64,000 nucleotides of DNA from Flexithrix dorotheae DSM 6795. Lineage in GTDB: Bacteria > Bacteroidota > Bacteroidia > Cytophagales > Flammeovirgaceae. The notes under the pieces are model-generated. The model saw nothing but the letters and a program-made list of their open reading frames with translations, did no database searches and was not told where the DNA came from. Each line of letters begins with the position of its first letter. The stretch's first letter is position 1. Below are positions 18,945 to 27,393 of this stretch, piece after piece. Where the stretch lies: assembly GCF_000379765.1 (NCBI RefSeq), contig NZ_KB903509.1:173768-237767 (forward strand), read 5' to 3'. The position numbers and the translations under genes were made by a program.

Positions 18945-19788
18945 TGCTATTTAATGCTTTATCATAAATTTCGTCTTCCTGTTTTTTTTTCAGGTCAACA
19001 ATCCTTTTGTTCAACAAAATATTTTTCACCTGATCCCTTACAAATTCAAGAGGAGATGGTTCATCAATAATTTTAAAATCATTTATTTTAATAAAATACT
19101 TATATAGGGAATCCGATGTCTGAAGGAACTTCCCTTTTTTCAAAACCTGGATCGGATTTGTTATCTCATCATTAAATGGAGTATTGTACAAAAATTCATC
19201 AAAATCAATCCAGACAGAATCATCCAAAAGATAACTATCGCCAAAACTATAAGCATAGGAGGTAATTTTCTCTACATCCTGTGGTTTATTTGAATTAAAC
19301 CATGACTTCAGGTCATCAATTTTGGGAGCTTCATTAGGTACTTTTAAAAACAAACCCTTCACGATATTCTGCTTTAGTTGAAAATTGTCCACATTTCCCT
19401 CATAATACTCCTGAATTTGAGTTTCTGAAATGGTAGTATCCAGATGTTTCTTGATATATTCCTTTTCATATTCGTATACAATAAGCTGATACCGATAATC
19501 CTGAATTTTTTTCAATAACTCTTCCTCATTCAAATCCATATTTTCCTCTGCACTTTTCAACAATAATTGCTTTTTAATCCAGGTATCCACATACCTTTCC
19601 ACAATATTAGCACTATCAGCCGAAGAACTCCTGTTGGAAACCAAACCAGTCAGTTCATTTTTATATAGATATTTATCTCCTACTCTGGCCACTGCCGTTT
19701 CTTCCTCCAGTCCACCTCCTGTTCCTTTCAGGTATTCACATGCCGGTATGCTCAGCATTAAGACCAGGTATAATAAAATTCTGTTCAT
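18922..19788 (-). CDS. SurA-N-like periplasmic chaperone lipoprotein
   Basis: From ATG 19788 the product has 288 residues and a lipoprotein signal with the lipobox cysteine at 17 (LSIPAC). Residues 30-140 resemble the N-terminal domain of SurA/PrsA-type isomerases (VARVGDKYLYKNELTGL, VERYVDTWIKKQLLLKSAEE, YRYQLIVYEYEKEYI). There is no convincing parvulin catalytic domain. The frame is open further upstream, but the extra residues would destroy the signal peptide. Its position directly before surA suggests a joint role in outer-membrane protein biogenesis; the exact function is inference. Confidence 0.8.
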   Translation of the reverse strand: MNRILLYLVLMLSIPACEYLKGTGGGLEEETAVARVGDKYLYKNELTGLVSNRSSSADSANIVERYVDTWIKKQLLLKSAEENMDLNEEELLKKIQDYRYQLIVYEYEKEYIKKHLDTTISETQIQEYYEGNVDNFQLKQNIVKGLFLKVPNEAPKIDDLKSWFNSNKPQDVEKITSYAYSFGDSYLLDDSVWIDFDEFLYNTPFNDEITNPIQVLKKGKFLQTSDSLYKYFIKINDFKIIDEPSPLEFVRDQVKNILLNKRIVDLKKKQEDEIYDKALNSNEYEIYK

Positions 19789-19988
19789 TTTGTCTATTGC
19801 ATTTTTAGGTATAAATAAGAAGCAATTCGCAGGCCCTTTCAATAAATACCAAATAAAAAATACATTTCCGGTTTTCCGAAATTTCCACAAAATTAATAAA
19901 GTATCAATATAATTTTACTTTCCTTTTCCTAATCCTCATTTTCCTAATTAATTTTCCTGAAAAAAGGTTGCCTGAATCACACTACAGA

Positions 19989-21359
19989 ATGGAAAGATCA
20001 CTGAAACACTTCAAAAAAAATATTCAATTAATTTTACTGGTCATTTCACTTATTCTATATATCAGGATTGGATATTTCACGGACCGAACCAATTTTGTTG
20101 AAATTCTGAGTATTTTTTCCCTTCTGTTTGTAGGTTACTTTTTTTTGATCAGGTCCAACATTTCTTTTCATCTTCTACTGGCTTTTGTCATCTTTTTCAG
20201 GTTAATATTTCTGCTATCTGTTCCCAACCTTTCCGATGATTTTTACAGGTTCATCTGGGATGGCCGGTTGCTTTTCCAGGGTGAAAACCCATTTTTACAC
20301 TTACCCTCTCATTACCTGCAACAAGGGATTCCGGGAATCAATAATACGCTTTTTGAGCAGTTAAACTCTCCAAACTATTTCACGATTTACCCCCCTGTTT
20401 GTCAGTTCGTTTATTTTGTATCGGCTTTTGGTGGGGATAAATCCATTTTATATAATGTCGTGATCATTAGAATTTTCATTCTGCTGGCAGAATTGGGTAC
20501 CATTTACTTTTTACTTCAGCTCACAAAGAAGAATGAATGGAACCAAAAACTTGTACTGACTTATGCATTCAACCCTCTGATTATTATCGAGTTATCTGGC
20601 AATGTACACCCCGAAGCCTGGATGATTTTCTTCCTTTGTTTATCACTTTATTTCCTACTCAAAAATCAATTGCTCCTCTCTCCTATATTTTTCGGTTTGG
20701 CAATTTCTTCCAAATTACTTCCATTAATGTTTTTGCCTTTTTTCATTACCTATCTGGGATGGAAAAAGGCTATTTCCTACTATCTCATCACAGGGCTTAC
20801 CTGTATTTTGCTATTTCTGCCTTTTTTCAATTTTGAAATGATTTATAATCTTTCTGATTCCATCAACCTTTATTTTAAAAAATTCGAATTCAATGCAAGT
20901 ATTTACTACATTGTCCGATGGATAGGTTTTCAGGTAAAGGGTTATAATATAATCCAGACTGCTGGGATAAGGCTTTCTTTTATACCTGTTATTTTAATTG
21001 CTTTGCTCACTTTTAATCAAAGAGACAAGTGGGAGAATCTTTGGGAGAAAATGCTATTTGCTCTTTCTGCTTACTTCTTTGTAGCAACCATCATTCATCC
21101 CTGGTATATTACCACATTGGTATTCCTTTCTGTTCCCTTGAAATTTCGTTTTGCTGTTTTATGGTCATTTTTAGCCATTTTATCCTATGCTACCTACCAG
21201 ACAAACCAATACATTGAAAACCTTTGGCTGGTTGCGCTGGAATATTGCCTGGTATACGGCTGGCTAATTTGGGAATTGATGGTACATAAAAAACTGCTTT
21301 TCAGAGGGTATAAAAAACACCTTGAAGCAAGTATTCATCTTTTAAAAACAAAACTATAA
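19989..21359 (+). CDS. polytopic membrane glycosyltransferase (GT87/DUF2029-like)
   Basis: A 456-residue protein with about ten membrane helices. SDDFYRFIWDGRLLFQGENP (first third) contains the D-D/E-type acidic motif of GT-C enzymes, and YPPVCQF is a conserved periplasmic loop motif of polyprenyl-phosphate-sugar-dependent mannosyltransferases. GNVHPEAWMIFFL is a further family feature. It probably transfers a sugar from a polyprenyl phosphate on the periplasmic side. The start chosen is ATG 19989; TTG 19968 is an alternative. It is divergent from the surA operon and converges, 6 bp apart, on the CDF transporter gene. Confidence 0.78.
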   Translation: MERSLKHFKKNIQLILLVISLILYIRIGYFTDRTNFVEILSIFSLLFVGYFFLIRSNISFHLLLAFVIFFRLIFLLSVPNLSDDFYRFIWDGRLLFQGENPFLHLPSHYLQQGIPGINNTLFEQLNSPNYFTIYPPVCQFVYFVSAFGGDKSILYNVVIIRIFILLAELGTIYFLLQLTKKNEWNQKLVLTYAFNPLIIIELSGNVHPEAWMIFFLCLSLYFLLKNQLLLSPIFFGLAISSKLLPLMFLPFFITYLGWKKAISYYLITGLTCILLFLPFFNFEMIYNLSDSINLYFKKFEFNASIYYIVRWIGFQVKGYNIIQTAGIRLSFIPVILIALLTFNQRDKWENLWEKMLFALSAYFFVATIIHPWYITTLVFLSVPLKFRFAVLWSFLAILSYATYQTNQYIENLWLVALEYCLVYGWLIWELMVHKKLLFRGYKKHLEASIHLLKTKL

Positions 21360-21365
21360 ACAGCA

Positions 21366-22364
21366 TTAAGCATTTGTTTCAATTCTATGGCTTTTATTAT
21401 TGGTAATATTTTTAATATCCCAGGTAAGTTTTTTTACAAATTCTTTCTTTCTATGGCTACAGGCAGACTTTATGCATAATCCACAGGAATGTGGCTGGCA
21501 CCCATCTGTATGCACAAAAAGTTCGATCACTTCCCCAAACTGATCTTCAGCCAGCTTGGCAACTTCCTCTACTTCCATATGCGCTTCTTTTACAGTAAGA
21601 TACCATGGAACAGTAAAATGACAGTCCAAATGGAGTTTGTTGCCATATTTCAGGATTCGTAGATTGTGAATATCAATCCAGTTCTCTCTCCTTTTTTCAT
21701 TTAAACTTTGTACCAACTCGGAAATCAATTCTTCATCTGCTTCATCCATAATTCCTGAAATAGTGCTTCGAATTATTCTCAAACCGGTATAAATAATTAT
21801 AAAACCAAAAATGGCAGCAACTAAACTATCAATCCAGACAAAACCGGTAAGATAAAGCAATCCGAGGCCCAGAATTATTCCAATCGTAGAATAAGTATCT
21901 GTAATGAGGTGTTTACCACTAGCCTTCAATGCCATAGACCTGGTTTTTTGGGCCACTTTTATGCAATAATATCCGAGGAGATAATTGGCGATTCCTGAAA
22001 ATAACACCAACAGAATGCCAAAATCGAGTTTTTCAATTTCCGGAGGAACAATAAGATTCAGCGCAGATTTATAAATAATAAACCCACCAGCAAGAATAAT
22101 CATGGAACCTTCAAGCGCAGCCGAAACCAATTCTATTTTCCCATGGCCATAAGGATGATTGGCATCTTTCGGTCGGGCAGATACCTTAAGGCTGTAAAGC
22201 CCGACAAAACCTGCTGTAACATTTACAATACTTTCCAGGGCATCGGTAAGGATTGCAATAGAGTGGGTGGCATAAAAAGCTATAAATTTCACTATTAGCA
22301 GCAATAATGACACAATTACTACCCAACTTTGCACCCTTATATTTTCCTTTGAAGCTACAGGCAT
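21366..22364 (-). CDS. cation diffusion facilitator (CDF) metal exporter
   Basis: A 332-residue CDF protein with six predicted helices. Metal-site aspartates are visible in HSIAILTDALES (TM2) and HLITDTYST (TM5), together with the HPYGHGKIE signature between TM2 and TM3. The cytoplasmic C-terminal domain (about 205-300) carries HLDCHFTVPW. Unusually, the tail holds a Cys/His cluster, DGCQPHSCGLCIKSACSHRK, which could be an extra metal-binding or sensing site. The likely substrates are Zn(II), Fe(II) or Co(II); the sequence alone does not decide. Confidence 0.9.
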   Translation of the reverse strand: MPVASKENIRVQSWVVIVSLLLLIVKFIAFYATHSIAILTDALESIVNVTAGFVGLYSLKVSARPKDANHPYGHGKIELVSAALEGSMIILAGGFIIYKSALNLIVPPEIEKLDFGILLVLFSGIANYLLGYYCIKVAQKTRSMALKASGKHLITDTYSTIGIILGLGLLYLTGFVWIDSLVAAIFGFIIIYTGLRIIRSTISGIMDEADEELISELVQSLNEKRRENWIDIHNLRILKYGNKLHLDCHFTVPWYLTVKEAHMEVEEVAKLAEDQFGEVIELFVHTDGCQPHSCGLCIKSACSHRKKEFVKKLTWDIKNITNNKSHRIETNA

Positions 22365-22492
22365 TTAAAATGGTATTAGTCAGTCACAAAAGTGATGGAA
22401 ATATTATTTTTTTGGGGATATTTATCAAAATAAAGGAATTGTTTTGAGGAATTTTTGTTTTTGGAAATCAATATCAAACATAGAAAAATCAA

Positions 22493-23035
22493 ATGACAAA
22501 TATAACAGAAACTGCCACACTTGGCGCAGGGTGTTTTTGGTGCGTTGAAGCAATTTTTCAAAGACTTGAAGGAGTAAAATCTGTACTTCCCGGCTATTCT
22601 GGTGGGCATATAAAAAATCCTGCTTACAGAGAAGTCTGCACAGGAAGAACCGGACACGCAGAAGTAGCACAAATTGAATTCGATCCTGAAATCATTTCCT
22701 TTGAAGAAATTTTAGATGTTTTCTGGAACACCCATGACCCCACCACCTTAAACCGGCAGGGAAATGACGTTGGCACGCAATACCGATCTGCCATATTTTA
22801 CCATAATGATACACAAAAGGAAATAGCCGAAAAGTCTAAAAAACTGACAGCAGAGGCTGGTTTATGGCCTGATACCATTGTGACAGAAATTGTGCCCTTT
22901 GAGGTATTTTACCCAGCCGAAGAAGACCACAAAAACTATTTTAATGAGCATCCTGAGCAAACTTATTGTGCTCTGGTGATCAACCCTAAAGTACAAAAAT
23001 TTAAAAAAGCCTATGGAGGCAAATTAAAGGCATAG
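22493..23035 (+). CDS. msrA: peptide-methionine (S)-S-oxide reductase
   Basis: A 180-residue MsrA that reduces methionine-S-sulfoxide in oxidised proteins. The catalytic GCFWC motif has its nucleophile at C14. The signature GYSGGH (about 35-40) and the [12 protein letters not shown] segment (about 87-98) are intact. The length matches stand-alone MsrA; there is no MsrB fusion. A recycling cysteine is present near residue 162 (YCALVIN). Confidence 0.95.
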   Translation: MTNITETATLGAGCFWCVEAIFQRLEGVKSVLPGYSGGHIKNPAYREVCTGRTGHAEVAQIEFDPEIISFEEILDVFWNTHDPTTLNRQGNDVGTQYRSAIFYHNDTQKEIAEKSKKLTAEAGLWPDTIVTEIVPFEVFYPAEEDHKNYFNEHPEQTYCALVINPKVQKFKKAYGGKLKA

Positions 23036-23057
23036 GGTTGGAATACATTACAAATTT

Positions 23058-23087
23058 TGGGAAATGAATCAAAGAAAGCATTTCCCA
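23058..23087 (+). terminator. possible terminator hairpin after msrA
   Basis: Perfect 9-bp stem TGGGAAATG / CATTTCCCA with a 12-nt loop, 22 bp beyond the msrA stop. It lacks a T run, so termination is uncertain. Confidence 0.35.
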
Positions 23088-23277
23088 TACCCCTCATTTC
23101 TCCTTATTCCCAAATCAAACTCTCACAATTTCCTTCCTAAGTACACAAAATTGCTTAGTTTTAACTTTCACAAAAAGTAATTAAAACACTCCTGAAGTTT
23201 TCCTCTGCTAAATCTTTGGAAAAGGGGTGTTTTAAAAAGGATATTGAAATAGACAAAAATTGCCCAAGGAGTTTCCC

Positions 23278-24105
23278 ATGACATTTAAAGAGAAAGTATT
23301 TCATACTATCCAACCTGATGAAAATTCAAAAACTAAAAAAAACAGGTGGTTCGAATATTTCATTACTACACTTATTACCCTAAATATTTTTGCCGTATTT
23401 TTTGAATCTTTTGAGCACTTTTATGGGGCCCATACTACATTATTTAACATTATCGAAATATTTTCGGTATTGGTTTTTACCATAGAATATCTGCTCCGAC
23501 TATGGACAAGTGACATGCTTTATCCCAAACACGGAAAATTTAAAAGCGCTATAAAGTTCATGGTTTCTTTTTACGGGCTTGTCGATCTGCTATCTATTTT
23601 GCCTTTTTACATTCCATTTTTGATGAAGGTTGACCTCAGAGTAGTACGATCAATGAGACTGCTACGACTCCTGAGGATTTTAAAATTACAACGATATTCT
23701 ACTTCATTTAAAATGGTGATCAGTGTTTTCAGAGAGGCCAAAAGCGATATTGCGGTGACTTTATTCATCACTTTTTTATTACTGATCATAGCTTCCACCA
23801 TAATGTATCATCTTGAAAATCAGATTCAACCCAACAACTTTTCTAATATCGGGCAATCATTTTGGTGGGCCATTGCCACACTTACTACGGTGGGGTATGG
23901 AGATATTTACCCGGTTACCGGGTGGGGAAAGTTTATAAGTGGAATTATCGCCTTACTAGGCATTGGTGTAGTCGCTTTGCCTACCGGAATTATCAGTTCG
24001 AAGTTTATCGAAAAAATAAGGGAAAAGGAAAAATCGAAAAAAGACAAAGGCAAAAAGGGAGCTTATAAATACTGCCCCCATTGTGGTAAAAAATTAATAG
24101 ATTGA
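23278..24105 (+). CDS. voltage-gated potassium channel subunit
   Basis: A 275-residue six-helix channel. The S4 voltage sensor has regularly spaced arginines (RVVRSMRLLRLLRILK, about 121-136), and the selectivity filter TTVGYGD lies near residues 203-209. This is the Kv/KvAP-like architecture. The C-terminus is basic and ends with a CPHCGKK knuckle (a half zinc ribbon), which may zip subunits together. ATG 23278 has an unusually good Shine-Dalgarno sequence, AAGGAG, six bases upstream. The TTG at 23260 in the same frame is therefore rejected as the start. Confidence 0.9.
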   Translation: MTFKEKVFHTIQPDENSKTKKNRWFEYFITTLITLNIFAVFFESFEHFYGAHTTLFNIIEIFSVLVFTIEYLLRLWTSDMLYPKHGKFKSAIKFMVSFYGLVDLLSILPFYIPFLMKVDLRVVRSMRLLRLLRILKLQRYSTSFKMVISVFREAKSDIAVTLFITFLLLIIASTIMYHLENQIQPNNFSNIGQSFWWAIATLTTVGYGDIYPVTGWGKFISGIIALLGIGVVALPTGIISSKFIEKIREKEKSKKDKGKKGAYKYCPHCGKKLID

Positions 24106-24131
24106 AGAAGTTTTAAATTAACTCAAGCCGA

Positions 24132-24707
24132 TTATCTAAACTTTTTATAAATAAAAGGTTTCCATTTTTCTTCTACTACTCCCTGCTTATCCATTTCCGC
24201 CCTGGCCAGTGTGAAAAACAAGTCAGATAACCGGTTAATATAGGCCGGAATGTAATCCTCTACGCTTTCCGGATCTTCTTTAATCAGGGTAATCAATCGC
24301 CTTTCTCCTCTTCTCATCTGGGTTCTGGCTACATGGCAAAGAGCAGACACTTCATTTCCACCTGGTAATAAAAAATAATCGGATGGTTCCTTCATCTCAC
24401 TTTCAAGATCGTCAATCCATTGTTCACAAAATGCTGGTCCATCTTCTGGTTTGTGGTTAGTATTCTGTTTCTTAGCATTAGAAGGTGTAGCCAGATGCGA
24501 CATCATATCCATCATATCCACCTGAATTTTTTGAAGCTTTTCCTGCCATTCATGGTTTCCTGGTAATTTGGACCGCAGTAATCCTATGGTTGAATTGGCT
24601 TCATCCAGGGTTCCATTACATTCTATTCTGGGAGAATCCTTGAACTCCCGCTGCCCTCCATAAACTCCTGTTTTTCCTTTATCTCCCGACCTCGTATAAA
24701 TTTTCAT
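24132..24707 (-). CDS. cob(I)alamin adenosyltransferase, PduO/MMAB type
   Basis: A 191-residue ATP:corrinoid adenosyltransferase. It makes adenosylcobalamin from reduced cobalamin. The N-terminal ATP-binding motif YTRSGDKGKTG (about 4-14) and the C-terminal helix with RTQMRRGER and YINRLSDLFFTLAR are diagnostic of the trimeric PduO family. No other cobalamin genes or riboswitch are adjacent, so it probably processes salvaged B12 for methylmalonyl-CoA mutase or ribonucleotide reductase; that is inference. Confidence 0.94.
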   Translation of the reverse strand: MKIYTRSGDKGKTGVYGGQREFKDSPRIECNGTLDEANSTIGLLRSKLPGNHEWQEKLQKIQVDMMDMMSHLATPSNAKKQNTNHKPEDGPAFCEQWIDDLESEMKEPSDYFLLPGGNEVSALCHVARTQMRRGERRLITLIKEDPESVEDYIPAYINRLSDLFFTLARAEMDKQGVVEEKWKPFIYKKFR

Positions 24708-24957
24708 TTTATATATATCTAAATGGTTTTGTCTATAATATAATTTGGTGGCAAATTAAAAGATTTAAAGCTGCAATCACAGGAATAAAATTGAATTTGT
24801 GCCATTATATATTTCCATGAAAAAACTTTGCTTGAAATAATAATTTTTGAGAGAAAAAGTCTACCTAAAAAATCGAAATAAGATATTTATATTTGTTTAT
24901 AGGCATAACCTGCTTATCCAAACCAATTATTTACCACCACATTACCAAACATAAAAT

Positions 24958-25821
24958 ATGGAAGCCTTAATCAATTTTTTTGAACATGTACCAACCAGCT
25001 TCAGAACAGGACTATTACTTGGAGGAATCGTATTTTTCTGGGTACTGGAAGGTGTTTTACCGCTATTTAAATTTAAATATAAAAAATTCAGACATGGCGC
25101 TCTCAATATGTTTTTCAATCTTACTACCGCCATTGTTGGTTTTGGACTTGCCGGAGCGCTATTGTGGGCCTCTACTTTTACCTATTCCAATAAAATTGGT
25201 TTATTACACGTAATCGATTTGCCCTTATGGGCACAGGTTGTGGTTGGAATTTTACTACTTGACCTGATCGGAGCCTATTTTATCCACTGGCTGGAACATA
25301 AAGTAAAATGGATGTGGAAATTTCATCTGGTTCATCATAGCGACACTACCATTGATGTCACCTCAGGACTCAGACACCATCCCGGGGAAACTGTTTTTAG
25401 AATATTTTTCACAATTTGTGCCGTAATGATAGTAGGTGCTCCTATGGGCATTGTAATGCTATACCAAAGTCTTTCAGTATTATTTGCCCATATTACCCAT
25501 GCCAATCTGAATATGCCTCCAAGAATTGATAAAATACTGTCATATGTATTTATCACCCCAAATATGCATAAGGTCCATCACCATTATCAGCAACCGCTTA
25601 CTGATACTAACTATGGAAATATTTTTGCATTTTGGGACAGAATTTTTGGCACTTTTGCTGAAGTGGAAAACACCAAAGGACTAATTTATGGAATTGATAC
25701 CCATATGGACCCTAAAGAAAATGACAATATAGGCAATTTACTGGCGATACCCTTTCAAAAATACAGAGTCCCTCAATCTTCAAAATTTGGGCAAAAAAAA
25801 GAGGTGGAAAAAGTAAGGTAA
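24958..25821 (+). CDS. sterol desaturase/fatty acid hydroxylase family membrane protein
   Basis: A 287-residue integral membrane di-iron oxygenase-type protein with about four helices. Histidine boxes are visible: HWLEH (about 110), HLVHH (about 123-127), a middle HAN/HITH region, and MHKVHHHY (about 202-209). In Bacteroidota such proteins hydroxylate or desaturate lipids, for example ornithine lipids or carotenoids; the substrate here is unknown. A TATATTTG element resembling the Bacteroidota -7 box lies 63 bp upstream, but no -33 TTTG is at the right distance. Confidence 0.88.
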   Translation: MEALINFFEHVPTSFRTGLLLGGIVFFWVLEGVLPLFKFKYKKFRHGALNMFFNLTTAIVGFGLAGALLWASTFTYSNKIGLLHVIDLPLWAQVVVGILLLDLIGAYFIHWLEHKVKWMWKFHLVHHSDTTIDVTSGLRHHPGETVFRIFFTICAVMIVGAPMGIVMLYQSLSVLFAHITHANLNMPPRIDKILSYVFITPNMHKVHHHYQQPLTDTNYGNIFAFWDRIFGTFAEVENTKGLIYGIDTHMDPKENDNIGNLLAIPFQKYRVPQSSKFGQKKEVEKVR

Positions 25822-25835
25822 TTAGCAGAAAAAAA

Positions 25836-25870
25836 GGGATAATTAGCCAACTAAATGACTACATTATCCC
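25836..25870 (-). terminator. terminator of the nitrate-reductase operon
   Basis: GGGATAAT / ATTATCCC stem, with seven T residues following when read on the minus strand. It lies about 37 bp past the stop of the rubredoxin-fusion gene. Confidence 0.75.
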
Positions 25871-25906
25871 AGACTCACAATTCACGTGAAGTCCACCTTT
25901 TTTTCC

Positions 25907-27343
25907 TTAAGAGACCTTTTCAAATTCAGTTTTAGGACTTCCACACAAGGGACAGGAATAGGTTTCTGGCAAGTCTTCGAAAGAAACGCCTCTTTCAATT
26001 CCTGCTGCTTCATCACCATATTGCTGATCATAAACGGTCATACAATTGCCGCACTGGTAAATGCTATCAGAGATTGACTGCTGCCTTTCTGCATCCTTTT
26101 TATTGTTCTTTTTCAGGTTCACATCCAATTGATCATAGTACATATGACTAAGCTCAATGAGCAATGGAGGAAGGATTTCTCTGGTTACTTTTTTGGCATA
26201 ATAGAAATATTCTGAAAGGTTTGGGTTAAAATCCTTGGAATAAAGAATATTAAAAGTATCTGGTTCATTTTCATTAGTCTTCACATTCTTCTCTATTACA
26301 ACAGAAGTAAATAACACTATTTTCCTACTGGTTTTTACAGTAAAGGTCAGTCCATATGTTGAGATATCCTGTTGGTCAAGTGCCCTTACCAAAAAGTTTT
26401 TTAATTCAAGTGCTTCGTCATCCAATACTGGCAAATGCCAGTTCAATTCCAATGCTGAATGCCTCATATTTATACCAAACTTTCCCATCAGCTTTTCCCA
26501 TGAAAGCCGGTCTTTCTCCAAAATGCCATGTACAATAAAAGATTTCCATGGTGTTAAACTCACCTTACCAATTTTGGTTTCCATGCATAGATTGCACAAC
26601 TCTTTCAGAAACTTTATGGTAAATTGATTATTCCTCCAATACAATCCCAGCCAATATTTATCAGCTGCTTCCCTGTTCATTCCTTCGTAGTAAGGAAAAT
26701 TCCCATCAGGAAAAATAAGCTCATTTTCAATTGGCTGAGTATTCATTGGCACATCCACCAACAACTTTTTATAGATTTCTTCATAGCCCATATTATTTTC
26801 CAGAGGCTTCATATCTTCAATTGCTTTGGAAACTTTAGCCAGATCAAAACCATAGATGAGAATAGGCAGGCCAAAAGGTTTTTCCCCAATTTCGGAAAAC
26901 CGGAGATATAAAAACCAGTAATTATCGGAAGAAGAAGCTATAAAATTAATATTCCCCGTAAACAAGGGCACCAGACTTTGGGCAGGATCTACAATGTTGA
27001 TCTTAAACTTGGGCCTGTGTTTAAATGTATCCAGCACATAATGATAAATATGTGGGGCCAGCCATGAAGTTTTTGGCATTACATCGTGTGCCACATACGA
27101 ACTTACAATATTTTGATATTCTTCCCCATCCACATCATATTCTGTCTGGATAGAGTTGAACGTCTCATTCAATTTTTCTTTGTTCTTCTCAATAACCGGA
27201 AATAAAATATCCTGTCTGGAACCGAAATGCACATAATCTGTCCCAAACTCCTTAGCCGTCTCTATTATTTTTAAAAGGTCTCCCGGGGAAATGATTCCTC
27301 CTTTTACAAAGACCCTTACTAAATCCCTTTTCTGTATTGCCAT
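25907..27343 (-). CDS. sulfite/nitrite-reductase-like protein fused to rubredoxin
   Basis: A 478-residue protein. Residues about 10-75 look like the ferredoxin-like half-domain of nitrite/sulfite reductases (GGIISPGDLLKIIETAKEFG, VHFGSRQDILFPV), and the segment RPKFKINIVD...NINFIASS recalls the siroheme-domain core. The C-terminus is a full rubredoxin with CGNC (about 428) and CPLCG (about 464). Only two cysteines occur outside the rubredoxin (ELCNLC), too few for the four-cysteine siroheme/4Fe-4S site, so the reductase part is degenerate or works differently. It follows the nitrate reductase by 50 bp in one operon and probably passes electrons in nitrate/nitrite assimilation; that role is inference. 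Confidence 0.75.
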   Translation of the reverse strand: MAIQKRDLVRVFVKGGIISPGDLLKIIETAKEFGTDYVHFGSRQDILFPVIEKNKEKLNETFNSIQTEYDVDGEEYQNIVSSYVAHDVMPKTSWLAPHIYHYVLDTFKHRPKFKINIVDPAQSLVPLFTGNINFIASSSDNYWFLYLRFSEIGEKPFGLPILIYGFDLAKVSKAIEDMKPLENNMGYEEIYKKLLVDVPMNTQPIENELIFPDGNFPYYEGMNREAADKYWLGLYWRNNQFTIKFLKELCNLCMETKIGKVSLTPWKSFIVHGILEKDRLSWEKLMGKFGINMRHSALELNWHLPVLDDEALELKNFLVRALDQQDISTYGLTFTVKTSRKIVLFTSVVIEKNVKTNENEPDTFNILYSKDFNPNLSEYFYYAKKVTREILPPLLIELSHMYYDQLDVNLKKNNKKDAERQQSISDSIYQCGNCMTVYDQQYGDEAAGIERGVSFEDLPETYSCPLCGSPKTEFEKVS

Positions 27344-27393
27344 TTTAATTTAATACTTTTTGCTCAAAATTAACAGTTTCTAACCAACCTCCT

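Noticed and set aside
22376..22672. Minus-strand frames of 80-100 codons over the start of msrA
   Set aside because: They are antisense to the well-supported msrA gene, with cysteine/phenylalanine-rich composition typical of shadows.
24708..24957. Cobalamin riboswitch before the adenosyltransferase gene
   Set aside because: The 250-bp divergent spacer is AT-rich and lacks a B12-box-like sequence or a strong multi-stem structure.
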